DNA of 64,000 nucleotides from Erodium maritimum (Eukaryota > Streptophyta > Magnoliopsida > Geraniales > Geraniaceae), in contig OY997591.1 in the NCBI GenBank assembly GCA_963921825.1, positions 52,561,869 to 52,625,868 on the forward strand, read 5' to 3'. Under the pieces are notes generated by a model. The model was given only the letters and a program-made list of their open reading frames with translations, was not told where the DNA came from and did no database searches. Every line of letters starts with the position of its first letter. Position 1 is the stretch's first letter. Positions 45,385-57,560 of this stretch are shown piece by piece. The position numbers were made by a program, and so were the translations under genes.

Positions 45385-46684
45385 TTTTTTATCAGCAATG
45401 CAAATTTAAATTAAAAGACCTTGTTTTTGAAAATAAAACAGTGGCCGAGGGACGAACCGTAAAATTACAACCAACATGAGTATGCGACCGACACCTCAAA
45501 CCACCAGAACAGATACAAGAATATGGTCTAACTACAGACCTGAAAAGAAAACCCACAACCCGAAATAGACACGAACGTTGACATGACAACTCAACATCAA
45601 GACAATCCCAAGAAGGGGAGGTACAATGAAAAAGGTCTAAGTAACAAAATTGTACAACCATTAAGCGCAAAGAAGCTAACTAGGACAAAGAAGAAGGTCT
45701 ATAATCTTGATTTTTCTACTATGAAGCATGAAAAAAAGATCTGAAATCTAAACTTTACCAACAAGAAGCCCAAATGAATAAAGACGATAACATGCGAAGC
45801 CTGCGAACTATATCTAACCGTAGCTTCGATCCTCAGTAACAAACTACCGAAAGAACTATCCACTACGACAAAAGCCCATCTGTCAGCACTAAATACTGCT
45901 CGAAACCTACTAGAAGTTCCCAACCGAGGCCAACACCAACGGTACGGGGAGTCGAAACTAAAAACCCTCAAACCGTTGATGGAAAACGGGAAAGAGAGCT
46001 TCAGGCCCAAGCTCAACGAGCCACCTAGACTATGAAACAGGTAGGAAAGAACCAAAAACCTCTGCAGAAACCCCGAAGACGACCCTCCAAATACTGCTCG
46101 ATTATCCGAGATAACCCCCGCCAGAAGCCAACAGAATTCAACGATTCAAATGGAGAGTTAGACTCAATCACTCCCAACCCTTGACCGAACAATGCAGGAA
46201 GATAAAAAAGACTGAGTAAAGAGGGACTCCAAACAAGGAAAATACAAAAGCGGTGGAAACGGTAAAGAAAACATCGCAAGCCTACAAATAAGTCTCCAAA
46301 AAGCCCTGCCCTAGTCAAGATTCAACACCAAAATGGGGACAACACCACCCAACCATAGAACCAAAGCACAAAAAGTAGTAAGAAACAAAAACGTAAAAAA
46401 AACAAAACTTGCCCCGAGTAAATGACCCGCCGAGAAAGAGTCGCCAAAGAAGGCTAGACCCAGACAAATCTGAACCGGATCCGACCTGAACCACCCAGAC
46501 CAATCCACCCAAGCCCAAACTTCCACCACCCGGACCCGATCAACTCAGGCCCGAACCTCCCAAACCCGAATCACCCGGACCCGAACCAAACCTTATCCAG
46601 ATCAAGAACACAGATGCCAACGAGCTTCCATTAAACTGCGATCGTCGACGAGCAGGACACGAGGGGAGAAGCAAGGACAAGAAC
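45385..46684 (-). mobile_element. ORF-less retroposon, full-length copy (1.3 kb)
   Basis: On the minus strand it starts with a GGGTCCGGGTGG-rich 5' part and ends ...TTTGCATTGCTGATAAAAAAA. Flanks CCCTTCACTGTATT and CCCTTAATTGTATT match at 12 of 14 positions, a plausible target-primed duplication. No open frame looks protein-coding. It inserted at the truncated end of the 44660-45370 copy. Confidence 0.6.
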
Positions 46685-46699
46685 CCCTTAATTGTATTG

Positions 46700-46960
46700 A
46701 ATCATAAAATTAAAAAGAATGTACCTTCCGTCGCCTGCTTGATATTCTTCATGGTAGGAGACCAAACTCGCTCTAATATGTGTAGAAAAATGAAGGACTA
46801 AGAATGGTTACCAACTCCGGGGCTCTCGTTAACAACACTTTCCCATTGTACCTACACCTAACTCAGGAAGTATGTTTATCACACAATTACTCAATGCATT
46901 CAGTAACACATATTTCGTCTAGCATTGTCATCTTCAGTACACGCACAAGGTAAAGGTTCG
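46700..46960. other. Spacer, no gene seen
   Basis: Short unique sequence between the retroposon and the Myb/SANT-like pseudogene; nothing recognised. Confidence 0.4.
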
Positions 46961-46974
46961 TTAATAGATCCATA

Positions 46975-48017
46975 TTAAACCCGATGCCCATTCAAGAAAT
47001 CTTCAGTTATGGCTCCAATGCTATAGACATTGGTAACATCTTGGTTACTCAATGTTGGCTTTAATATGCGTAAACTGATAAACGAATTGCAGAACAAAAC
47101 ACAGAACAAATTAAGCGAGCAATCGAAAACACGTAAATGGAACAACCACACATTGGGGTGCTTAGGCCGAGTGTTCTGGACGTGCGACAACCTTCTATGA
47201 CGATGAACTCCCCGGTGATCGTCGAGATATCGTTCTCAAAACGATGCATCCAACAAGGCTTGTCTCGCCCGATGACCCACCAGTGCTTCCATACGAACAC
47301 GTGTTCTCACTTCTCGGCGTACTCCTTCTCTGCATCCTCTGTAATCTGGTCTTCAGATCTAACATATTGGTAGATGTGCATAAACTTTGACCAACACCCC
47401 TGAAACATCTTCACCTCTCGGTTATTAACACTCCAATGCTGCTTGCAAATCTTGGCTGGCCGTTCCCCGGACACTATTTGACGGGTTACAAGGGCGAGCA
47501 CCTTCTGAATGGAGTCCCCAAATTCTTGGCCGGTCTGGTCAGCCTTGTGCTCCGAGTTGTCGGAGCTTTTTATCCATGCACACACCAATGCATATTCCTC
47601 ATGCTGAGTCTACTTCCGGTACATACGGGGATGTCTGGTTTGTTCAGCTGCCGTCTCCTTTGGGGGGGGGGGGGTGGGACACAAACACGATGACATGAGG
47701 TGGACGCTGCATTCTCGATATGACCTGCGTATGACCGGGTAAGTGGTGGATCCCTTGAATCGTTAGTTAGACCTCGGGTACGTGGTTGAACCCTCAGGCG
47801 TCATCCCACTCGGGAATGTTGAACCGAAACTCAGATAAGGGTTGGGGCAATTGTACACGGGGGAGGTTGAGACCGTTTGTTGCACCGACGAGGGCACGTA
47901 CTCCTCCTGGCCCCAAAACTATTCTTCCGTTTTGCACGAGTAGTGCTGCGAATCGGGGACGTAGCCCCATTCGCATGTGAACCCCGATTGATACTTTTGG
48001 TTGTTTTTGTTGGCCAT
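46975..48017 (-). pseudogene. Myb/SANT-like (PIF ORF1 / NAM-associated type) pseudogene
   Basis: The reading from an ATG at 48017 (MANKNNQKYQSGFTCEWGYV) passes several stops. It then reaches EYALVCAWIKSSDNSEHKADQ near 47590, GERPAKICKQHWSVNNREV near 47455 and FVWKHWWVIGRDKPCWMH near 47300. This order fits plant trihelix/Myb-like proteins that are annotated as glutathione S-transferase T3-like and that also form ORF1 of PIF/Harbinger elements. A G12 run at 47657-47668 breaks the frame. No transposase accompanies it here. Confidence 0.6.
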
Positions 48018-48249
48018 GGATGCAGGTGGAGAAACAGAGAGGTTGCAATGGCATATTCTGTACCAGGTGGAGAAGAAGAGAATTTGTAGAACATGAGACA
48101 GGTAGAATGTCGGAGCTTGTGATTGCTCGCCGTAGAATCTTCTTCAACGAAACTGACGAAGGGGAGAGCTACATAATCGTGCAGTTGGTGAAGACAAAGG
48201 AGAAATGGATACCGTTATTTAAAGTCGAAATGCACTTTCGGCTTTAATG

Positions 48250-49289
48250 ACACCAGAAATACGGTGCCACGTGTCTTCAAGCTATTCAACAGTCAAGGAT
48301 TCAGTGGGCCCGTATCCATCGAATAGACCGAGGGTCATCGTCAACAGATTCCTCGACGTCGATTTTAAGGCTCGTAGATTCGATTTATAAAGACTATTTT
48401 CCGGACATTCGACGTCTTTTTTTGGAATTCCGATAGATTCAACGTCAAATACGACATGGAATCGATGCTGCTGTAGGTGCTCTAAAAGGCCTTGTAACCA
48501 ACACAATAGAAAACCAAAAATTTATTCAATAAATAATTGCTTTTACATCACTTTGATAAAATTTCTGATTTACATTTTGTTAACAAACAAAAGTGTTTAT
48601 TCAAATTAAATGTCCAAATAACAATTCATACTTGGGTTAAATCCGTATTTGCTTGCCATGTCAAGGCATAGTAGATGTTAAGAATACTAAAATAAAACAA
48701 CCTGTATAGCTGGAAATTTTGATTGAAAGAACAAATTGTAGAGATGAACTTGAGGATGATTCGGAGTTAAAGTAAACAATAAGAAGAAAATAGGACACAA
48801 ACAAGAGAGGACGTGAAGAAGCAGAATCAAAGTGCAGACTCGTCTCAGTAGTAAGAGCGAGCACGTCGCTGTGGGGACTCAACTCAACCATGAACTATGC
48901 TTTCACAACAGGTGGTCCATTGTGTAACACAAGCATGGGACTCAGAGCTCCCATCCTTGCATGGGATCGAGAAAAGGCACCAACCTCTAGATTTGACTTG
49001 GATAATTGAAATTTCACCAAATCAAGATAAGGGCCAGGGCATCACCCATCACCAAAATTATAACTAAAATCTTTTAATAGAAACAAATCCAAAAGTCTGG
49101 ATATACCTCGAGGAATATGTGAAATCAGAAACTTCCATAAATCTGTGCTTTCTCCCCATATATCCAAAATGTGAAGAATAATATTCCCATTTTCTTTGAA
49201 TTCTCATACCAGTAACTTTATGACGACAGAAAAATAAAAGACAGAGACCCGGACATATGGGTCGATCAATGATCAATGAAAATGCCAAG
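48250..49289. other. Intergenic; probable HWS 3' UTR at right
   Basis: The left part ends in ...GCTGCTGTAGGTGCTCTAA, a MITE-like edge. The right 200 bp presumably hold the HWS 3' UTR on the minus strand. No other gene is seen. Confidence 0.4.
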
Positions 49290-50519
49290 TTATGGAGCAA
49301 TTTCAAGCCTAGGTTCAAAGCAAAACCCAGTGAAGAGCTGAAGAGGGAACCTTTTAGTCACCGGGCACTTCTGAGACCATTTCCATTGTTTAAGGTTCAT
49401 GTCATACACAAGAAGCATAGGAGCCCCATAGCTTTGTATGTATATCAGATCACCTGTGCCACTGCTAGCAAAAACATCATCAAACTCCCCAAACCCTTGA
49501 AAAAACTTATGTGGCATACGACCCACTTCTTGCCACTCTTTCCCATTCAAAACCCATACCCCAATCCCTTTTATTATGTCCGGCCGGTCTTGCTTCCCAA
49601 TCCCCCCCACCATAACCAGCTTCTCTTTCAGGTTCATCAACCGCCCACATGTAAGAGGGCAAGGTACTTGAATAAAGCTCCTTATCAGCATACCATCGGA
49701 CGCCCGGCTAGAGAGATTATATGCCAAAAGCCCATGACGATTTTCTGGCCCACCCAACCCGACCCCGCCTCCAGTGGAGTAGATCAAGAAGTACAATACC
49801 CCGTCGCAAATCACGCTATCATCACCGCCTCTCCACCCACCAAGCACCTCTCCCCAAGACTTGATCCATGTCAATGTTTTTGAATCATACGTATGGATTG
49901 TGAGCTCCCACTGGAAGAAATCTCCCGGGACTTGTTTGGACTTAACAATTGAGACAGTGTAAGTATGTGACACTCTGTTCACTGAGACTGCAAGTGCACT
50001 GTAGTCGGTGTACTTCGGGCCCGGTAGATCCTGAAGCCTCCTCCAACATTTGGTGATGGGATTGCAAATGTAAAGCTTGCTTCTACTCTCGTAGTCCATG
50101 AAACAAACCAGACCATAAGAAGAAGTAACAAACCAGTTTGAGGCCTCGATGCATGGGAGATCAATGCTGTACCACTTTCGAAGGATGGGGTCATAAGTGT
50201 AACCGATTGGCTCATCAGAGCTTGTGAACATGAAGTACCAAGGCTTTTGTGATAGGACTTGAGATGGGTTCCATAGAAATCTTTTTGAGCTCACAAGATC
50301 GTGCCATCTTTTGCAAACAGAACTTGCTCTGAAGATGCTTGCAATTGGAAGATACGCTAGGATTTTTTCCAACAAGTCATCAGGAAGGATCAAGTCCACT
50401 GAAACTGCTGCAACTTCTTTGCCACCTTCATCACTATGCTCTGGCAATGAAGAGAACTCTCTAACATTCCATTCCATGTCAACATAGCAATGGCTTACCC
50501 ACGATTGTTCTCCTTCCAT
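49290..50519 (-). CDS. HWS: F-box/kelch-type protein HAWAIIAN SKIRT
   Basis: The 409-residue protein is collinear over its whole length with Arabidopsis HWS (At3g61590), about 411 residues. HWS is the F-box subunit of an SCF ubiquitin ligase affecting organ growth, floral organ shedding and the miRNA pathway. The F-box is at residues 44-85 (LPDDLLEKILAYLPIASIF, then CKRW). The C-terminal kelch/beta-propeller region has YDPILRKWYS, VSIVKSKQVPG, GWRGGDDSVICDGVLYF and the end LFTGFCFEPRLEIAP. I chose the ATG at 50519 because it starts the family N-terminus MEGEQSW. Ten codons upstream are open only through a splice acceptor. There is no frameshift or stop, so this is the one clearly intact protein gene here. 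Confidence 0.97.
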   Translation of the reverse strand: MEGEQSWVSHCYVDMEWNVREFSSLPEHSDEGGKEVAAVSVDLILPDDLLEKILAYLPIASIFRASSVCKRWHDLVSSKRFLWNPSQVLSQKPWYFMFTSSDEPIGYTYDPILRKWYSIDLPCIEASNWFVTSSYGLVCFMDYESRSKLYICNPITKCWRRLQDLPGPKYTDYSALAVSVNRVSHTYTVSIVKSKQVPGDFFQWELTIHTYDSKTLTWIKSWGEVLGGWRGGDDSVICDGVLYFLIYSTGGGVGLGGPENRHGLLAYNLSSRASDGMLIRSFIQVPCPLTCGRLMNLKEKLVMVGGIGKQDRPDIIKGIGVWVLNGKEWQEVGRMPHKFFQGFGEFDDVFASSGTGDLIYIQSYGAPMLLVYDMNLKQWKWSQKCPVTKRFPLQLFTGFCFEPRLEIAP

Positions 50520-50532
50520 GATCACAAACTTA

Positions 50533-51810
50533 CTACAAAAAGATGACACATTATCATGACAGAGACAAAGAAATTGGTATTAAGTTGACCATATGGTTAT
50601 GATTGCTTGAAAATAGATTCTATCTTCAGAAATATACTACAAGAAACCGCTCTTCCTCTCCCACAGACAAGCTACAAAAGAATAAAAAAAATAATATTTA
50701 CAACTTCCGGATCTCATGATTTGACCATCACAAAAGTCCAAAACAAGGTACTTGTGAAAATAAGGTGCTACCGATTGCTTGCAGCGAAAAAAAAAATCCG
50801 TTTCTTTACCTTAGGACAAGACTATGAAAGGCCAAAATACTGGACTTGAAACAAAACTCTCTCTCCCATCATCTCTTTCAAGTTTTATGGGGTGCACTGA
50901 GAGCCGTAGCACTAGTGACTAGATTTATCTCTCAAGGGTTCAGGGTATAGATCATCATAATATATATGAGAAAATTACAATCTTTACAGTGAGATTAAAA
51001 GAACAGGATGAATTTCATAGCTTCAATCATGTTATCCTAGTATAGGATGGTTAATAGATTAAAGGAACAAGTACGTTTAAATATAATATAAATCATAAGA
51101 GACCCTTTGACACACCAATTGGAAAACACAAATCTCACCACAGTAAATAAATTATACATAACAAATAACAATACCAGATACAAAACCTAAACCATTTTGA
51201 ATTCGATTGGGTGCACAACCCCAAGGGAAATTATAGAGATTGAGACAGCCAAGCAATGGCAAAGAAGGTTAAGAGCATACCACAGAGACAAACAAAACCA
51301 GAAAAGAGGACACTAAGCCACAACATGTGAAGATTACTATAAGTAGATTAACTAAAACCAAAATAAAAATGCAAACCAAAGAATTGCCACCACATTATGA
51401 CAGAAACACAAAAGAGGGCATTGAGGATTTTATTCACCAAAACAAGCTTTACTGATACAATAAAAAATAAAAAAGTTTAGCTCATTTCCATGACAGAGAA
51501 CAACTTTTTCACAGTTTCAACATCAAACCCTAAACAGGACCAGTCACTTAAAACAATAAAAATAACTTTGGGTAGGTTGTGATTCGTCCAGGAATACCCA
51601 TCAATCAAACATCAGAAACCCCACAGTACTAGAAAAAAAGTAACATCACTAACTAAACCAATACCAAAGGATTAAAACATATCAGAACATAAATAGATTG
51701 ATGAACAACATACAGAAATTTCAGGAAAAAAACAGTTGGGAAAACGAAACAAGTTACACAGGATCGAAAAAAAAAATCAAACTTAAAGACCCCAAATGTA
51801 ATCACCTCAC
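50533..51810 (-). other. HWS 5' UTR intron
   Basis: A donor CTG|GTGAGG at 51811/51810 and an acceptor TTTTTGTAG at 50533, 13 bases before the ATG, bound a 1.28-kb AT-rich leader intron without transposon hallmarks. The structure is predicted from signals only. Confidence 0.6.
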
Positions 51811-52140
51811 CAGAAGCCTTCTCAGGGATGAGCTGCCAAAAGGGTGTCTCCTGATTCGGAGAAAGATCGCAGATTTAGACTAAAAATGGCGAATAGGGAA
51901 TGAAAGAGTGAGGATGAAACGAAATTTGGTGCCAGAAAATACTGAGAATAAGATGAAAAAATTCAGCTTTGAAGAGGGTATTGAGAAACAGAGAGAGGAT
52001 GAAACGGACTGAACAAGAATATTTCCTGCAAATGGAAGAGAACTATGAAATGAATCGCTCTGGAGATGGGAGATAAGCATTGCTCGAGGCTGAGCTACCC
52101 ATTTCAGAGAGAGGAGAGAGAGAGAGAGAGGAGCAAGTTT
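51811..52140 (-). promoter_or_regulatory. HWS leader exon with two upstream ORFs
   Basis: A CT-rich minus-strand leader starts at a (CT)n run near 52112-52131. A 19-codon upstream ORF begins at 52102 and ends at 52043. A second, 66-codon one overlaps it (52080-51880). If the leader is transcribed from the CT-rich region, both precede the spliced main start. Confidence 0.5.
52112..52131. repeat. (GA)n microsatellite
   Basis: An AG dinucleotide run typical of plant leaders, read as CT on the HWS strand. Confidence 0.85.
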
Positions 52141-52470
52141 TTTTTCTTCTATGGAGTACTTTGGTTACTTTTTTCCTTTTAATGAAACAAAACGACAGGC
52201 AGGGAATGAAGTGTGAGTTGGTTTTTGTGTTGAGGTTGTGGTTGCTTCAACAGAAAATTGATCTAGAGAGAAAATGGTCGACTAGGAGATGCTAATCTAC
52301 CTATTTCCATGGATTTTAATAGGAGAAATGTTAATTCGAAAGAAATTACATTAATGCTTTCTTCAAGATGAGGTAGTGACTGAAATTGATAACTGACAAT
52401 AATATTTCTTTTAATAAAGTCAATAATATATTTTTTTTATCATAGAAAACTACATGAAAATAATATTTTA
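52141..52470. other. Probable HWS promoter region
   Basis: AT-rich sequence upstream of the HWS leader on the minus strand. I see no clear TATA box. Its outer edge is the MULE-like element starting near 52473. Confidence 0.35.
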
Positions 52471-52472
52471 AA

Positions 52473-55400
52473 GTAAATTACAAATAAACATTTCTATCTG
52501 ATACTTACTCTAAAGATTTTTTTAACTGATACTTACTCAGATGTTTAGTTATATAACAAATAGCCCAAACCATCAATTAAAATGACGAAAATGCCCTTAG
52601 TTATTTTTTAAATATTTTTTTTAGAAATAAAACTTAAGTGATTTAATAAGTAAATATATATATATATATAGAAATATATTTTTTAGAAGATGTGTGCCGG
52701 CCCTAGCTTTTGGCGATTCGCGGTGGGGAGGTGGAGATACCGCGCGTGACAGGCGTGTGCGGCCGGAACGGAGTTCTACCGTCTCCATCTGGTGAGATGG
52801 GGAGGAGGTAAGTCTTTGGGCGCTCAGTCTCTCGTTGTTTTCTCGTTTTTCTTCTGTTTTTTTGGGATTCTGAAGCTGAAGATTAGTTCCCGAAGTGGGG
52901 GAATCGTTCCTCTGTTGCCCCACGTCCGACGGTACGGCTGCAGTGTGGTTGGTGGTGTCACCGGCGGTGTTCATGCGGTGGTCCTTTCCCGAGCAGGATC
53001 GGGGTTAGATCCGGTATCAGCCGGCAAAGTTTGGTGTCTACGGCGGCGAAGGGTACTGCTCGCCTGGTCTAGTCGGGTCCGGTGTGTATTGTCGGAGCTG
53101 CTGTAGGCGGGTGCAGTCGGTGCTGTGGTGTGGGGAGTTCGGGCGCGACGCATGGGCAAGTGGTCATGATCCCGATTGGCGTGTGAGAGGGGGCAACAGA
53201 GTTCAGACATACGTCATGTGATTCCTATCTTGGAATTGCAGGGGGTTAGGGAAGTTGGCGACGGTAGAATACCTGAAAGGGGTAATCCATCGTCGGAAAC
53301 CGCAGATTGTTTTTCTAAGTGAGACGATGGCTAAGAAAGGGGGAGTGGATTTACTGAAACTTAAGACGGGATTCTCATGGGTCTGTGAAGTACCAGCGGT
53401 GGGTCATAAGGGAGGATTGATCCTGTTGTGGACAGTGGAGGTTTCGGTAAAGCCACACCCGGGCGGGGATCGGTACATCGACGTGGAAATCAAGGGCCCG
53501 GTTTGGGATAGCTTTCGTTTCATTGGTGTATATGGGGAAGCGAACCGGGAACTCCGGTGGCAAACGTGGGAGCTGATTCGGTCTTTGGGGATGGGCCCGA
53601 CGGCATCGTAGAGATGGCTTCTGATGGGTGATTTTAATGGCATTCTGCGTCATAAGGAGAAACGGGGGGCCGACGTTATCCGGTCCACCTGATTAAGGGC
53701 TTTCGGGGAGCGATGCGGGACGTGGACGTACAGGATGTTCCCCTCCAGGGGTATGGGTTTACCTGGCACAGTGGGAGTGAGCCGGAAACGAGGATGGCGG
53801 TGCAGCTGGATAAGGCCCTTATGTCTACGTCTCTTAAGTTTATGTGGCCGGAGGCGCACTTGGCCAATTTAGGTATATCAACCTCCGACCATCTACCAAT
53901 TCTGTTGGACTCTGACCGCAGGGTGGATCCAATCGGCTCTAGACAATTTCGTTTTGAGAATATTTGGGCGGAAGACCCTGAGAGTGGTCACCTGATCCAA
54001 TCGTGGTGGGGTGCTCCTGAGGATAGGGAATTCACTAGAGGTATGGGCTAAAGAAGTGTACAATGTGTTAGCCAGGAAGATTGCCAGGTATGAGAAGGAC
54101 ATGTTGTGGTTGAATGGTAGGGTAGATCGTACGAGTATTTGGAGACGTAGAGCATTACAAAAACTCTACGTGGTGGCGCTAGAACGGAAAGGAGAGTTTT
54201 GGCGGCATCGGGCTAAGCAACATTGGCTTACTGATAGTGACCAGAACACGAAGTTTTTCCAGGCGTCAGCATCACAACGGAAAAATAACAACAAGGTGAC
54301 CGAATTGCAGGATGAATCTAGAAATGTCCTGACCTGGGACACGGGGTTGGTAGACCATATTTTGGAGTTATATAAAACATTATCAAGGAAATCAAGGGGA
54401 GACGGGACAAGGTTCCCAAGGTTTCGACATCAATTGACAGAGGAGCAGAACATGTCACTGATGTGTGAGGTGACGTCAGAGGAGGTGCGAGATGCTACTT
54501 TCTCGATGGGACCCAACAAGTCGCCGGGGCCGGATGGGCTCAATCCGTTCTTCTACCAAAGTATTGGGGTACGGTAGGAGAGGACATTACCAGGTGGGTG
54601 CGTCGTATATTCGTAGGGGAGGACATACCGTGAGAGATGAACAAGACAACGTTGGTTCTGATTCCGAAGGTGGAATGTCCCATGTCACTGAAGGATCTCC
54701 GGCATATTGCCCTTTGCAATGTGGTATTTAAAGTGGTCTCGAAGGGGGCGGCGAACTGGTTAAAGGGCATGTTGATGGTATAATTTCGGCCTCTCAAAGG
54801 GCGTTTGTACCAGGTCGGTCGATACAGGATAATGTTATTCTATCATACGAAACACTACACTTTCTGAAGAATAAGAGACAGGGCCGAGAGGAGTGGGTGG
54901 CTCTAAAGCTAGGCATGAGAAAGGCCTATGACAGAGTGTAGTAGGGTTTCCTGTGGGATATGATGCATGGGTTTGGTTTTGGGGAGGACTGGATAGCACT
55001 GGTTTGACGATGCACGTATTCGTTAACATACAACATTGTGGCAGGAGGCCGGCAGGCGGGATTCGTCCAACTAGAGAGAGGAATCAGACAAGGGGACCCG
55101 TTTTCCCCATACATGTTCCTGTTTTGTATGGAAGGTTTCTCATGCCTGCTACAGGAGGCAGAAAGCGGGGGAGACCTACATGGGGTTAAGGTGTCCCCAC
55201 GGGCGCCTTCGCTCACTCATCTATTTTTTGCAGACGACTGTTTTATCTACTACAAGGCGACCCTGACGGAAATTGGACGGTTGAGAAATCTACTTCAGAT
55301 GTTTGAGGAAGCATCGGGGCAGGTCGTGAATCAGCAAAAGTCATATCTGTTCTTTAGTACCAATACAACGGACACCAGACGGGAGGAGGGGGTCCAGATT

Positions 55401-57428
55401 CTTGGGATCCCGGAGTTGACACACCCGTCTCCCTATTTGAGGATTCTGAACATGATGAGGCGCAGCAGGAAACAAGGGCTGCAGTATGTATTGAATAGGG
55501 TCATGCGGAGGATTCAGATATGGGACGGGAAATTGCTAAATGGGGCTGGTAAGGAGGTCTTAGTCAAATCTGTTTTACAAGCAATTTCTGCATACATAAT
55601 GAGTGTCATGAGGCTTCTGAAAGGAACTATGGACCAGATTAATGTACCGTTAGCCCATTTTTGGTGGAAGAAATCTGGTCCGGACGGGAAAGGCGTCATC
55701 TGGCATTCGTGGGCGACTATGTCTCGTCCGAAGGAGGAGGGAGGGCTGGGATTCAAGAACCTATATGATTTCAATACGGATCTACTGGGGAAACAACTAT
55801 GGAAGCTCATGATAGAAGAATCCAGTTTGGTAGCGAGAGTGCTGAAGGCTCGGTACTATCCGGAGTCCTCGTGTTGGAGGTGGTCCGGAAACCGAATCAG
55901 AGCTATGTCTGGCAGAGCATTCTGTCCGCGCAGGATCTGATCAAAAGAGGAGCACGGAGGTCGATTGGTCCAGGGACAACTACGTCGATATGTGACCATC
56001 CGTGGTTGACAGGGGTAGAGGTAAGAATGCAATCGGTGGGACCGGGTATCGATAACATTCCAGTGCCGGGACTTATGAGGCCTAACGAGAGGCGGTGAGA
56101 CATAGATGTGATTAACAATCTATTCAATATGGAAGACCATCCTACGATACTGGCAGTCTCGATCAGTAGGACGACCACCTCGGACTCGTGCTATTGGGTG
56201 GGGGACTATTTGGGGCAGTACTTCGTGAAGTCGTCTTATAGCCTATGTCAACAAGAGCATGCGTCCTTTCAGCCCTAGACAGATATATGGACAACTATTT
56301 GGAAGCTAGAAGTGATGCCGAAGGTGCGAACTTTTTTGTGGAGAACATGCTCAGGGTGTCTACAGGTGGCAGACAACCTTAGGCGACGACACGTGGCAAT
56401 GGAGGCGAGGTACCCGGTCTGCTCAGGGGCAGATGAATCCGAGCTACATCTATTAGTCCAGTTCCCCGTAGCAGTAGAATGCTGGGCCAAGTCTGGCCTG
56501 AACACCCCCCAAGATGCTCCGGATATTACTGACTGGTTGCAAAGCATGCTTCATCTCAATCCCCCGGCAAGTGGTGGACTGGTAGGATGTACTTTGTGGG
56601 AATTATGGAAGGCCAGAAACAAAGTAGTCTGGGAAAATATCGCACAGCCGACCGCCAGTATCTTTCAAACGACCTTTCATCTACAGGCAGGTTGGCTTGA
56701 AGCCAAGAAGAGGAAACATCAAGCACAAGCAATCTCCTGTCAACCACATATAGGTGCAGCAGAATCTTGGGAACGTCCCAATCAAGGGACGTGAGCCATA
56801 AATATAGATGGGGCGTTGTTTGCAGCGGCAGATAAGATAGGAACTGGCTGGATATGCAGAGATGGCAAGGGACAACTCACGGGGGCCTGATCTGCATCCT
56901 TCCACGGATCTTAGAACCCGGGGCTCGTGGAGGCATATGCGATTTATGACGCACTAACGTGGCTACTACAGTATCTAAGGAAAAGGACGTCTGTGCGAAG
57001 TGATTGTTATCTCCTTTGGGAATAATCGTCACAAATTGTATTTCCCTTTTAGCTAAACTCGAATGCGTGCAGCTCGATTTTGTAAAACGGACAACGAATA
57101 AAACAGCTCATTGGCTTGCCAGGGCGGCTTGTTCTTCCCCTGTTTGGAATTGGCAAGGGGGTCATGTCCCCGAGCCTCTTCAAAATATCATTATTGCCGA
57201 TATTTATATAACATCTCATATTTCCTCAAAAAAAGTATATATATATATATAACAAAAGTGATTTTTTAAATAATTATTAAAGTGTAGTTGAGGGTATTTC
57301 GTCATTTTAGCTGACGGCTTGAGCTATTTGTTATATAACTAAACATCTGAGTATATATCAGTTAAATTTTTTTTTAGAGTATGGACTAGTTAAACACTTC
57401 AAATTTGGGGTTGGTATTTTTAATTTAC
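52473..57428. mobile_element. MULE-like element containing a LINE
   Basis: Left arm 52473-52640 and right arm 57260-57428 are inverted repeats. Both contain CTCAGATGTTTAGTTATATA on facing strands and the AAAATGACGAAA-TACCCT block also found in the 38659-39087 element. Target duplication is not clear, probably because the edges have mutated. Without the LINE the element would be about 0.4 kb. Confidence 0.65.
52680..57232 (+). pseudogene. Near full-length LINE (endonuclease-RT-RNase H)
   Basis: Domains are in L1 order. An APE-type endonuclease begins at about 53225 with LSWNCRGLG, then IVFLSET, and ends in TSDHLPI near 53885. An RT start region has KSPGPDGLNPFFYQ near 54510. A FADD box (HLFFADDCFIYY) lies near 55220, and RQGDPFSPYMFLF near 55085. 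A zinc-binding segment CPVCSG lies near 56410, and an archaeal-type RNase H (INIDGALF, RSDC, VKRTTNKTAHWLARAA) at 56795-57120. Stops and frameshifts (near 53610, 54575, 54940, 55920, 56095) inactivate it. ORF1 is not seen in the 530-bp GC-rich 5' region. It ends with CTCAAAAAAA then TA repeats; the insertion lies between TA-rich flanks. Confidence 0.9.
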
Positions 57429-57434
57429 ACTTAA

Positions 57435-57560
57435 TCTTACCCACCAACCATACTTATTCCCAAACAAGTATACGCATTAGGATTCGAACCTATAATGTCA
57501 AATAAAGGTGAGACGTAAAGATGTATTTGCCACCAGGCTAATCCACGTAGGCATCCCTTT
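57435..57560 (-). mobile_element. tRNA-derived SINE-like unit
   Basis: On the minus strand a box A-like TAGCCTGGTGGC (57540-57529) and a perfect box B GGTTCGAATCC (57490-57480) are spaced 38 bp apart, as in tRNA-derived SINE heads. The region does not fold as a tRNA. It ends GGTTGGTGGGTAAGATTAAG next to the MULE edge. Confidence 0.5.

Noticed and set aside
46025-46529. Hydrophobic minus-strand frames as membrane proteins
   Set aside because: They are Phe/Leu-rich readings of the CT-rich retroposon strand with no start context or family.
57480-57540. Functional tRNA gene
   Set aside because: Boxes A and B are present but the acceptor and anticodon stems do not pair.
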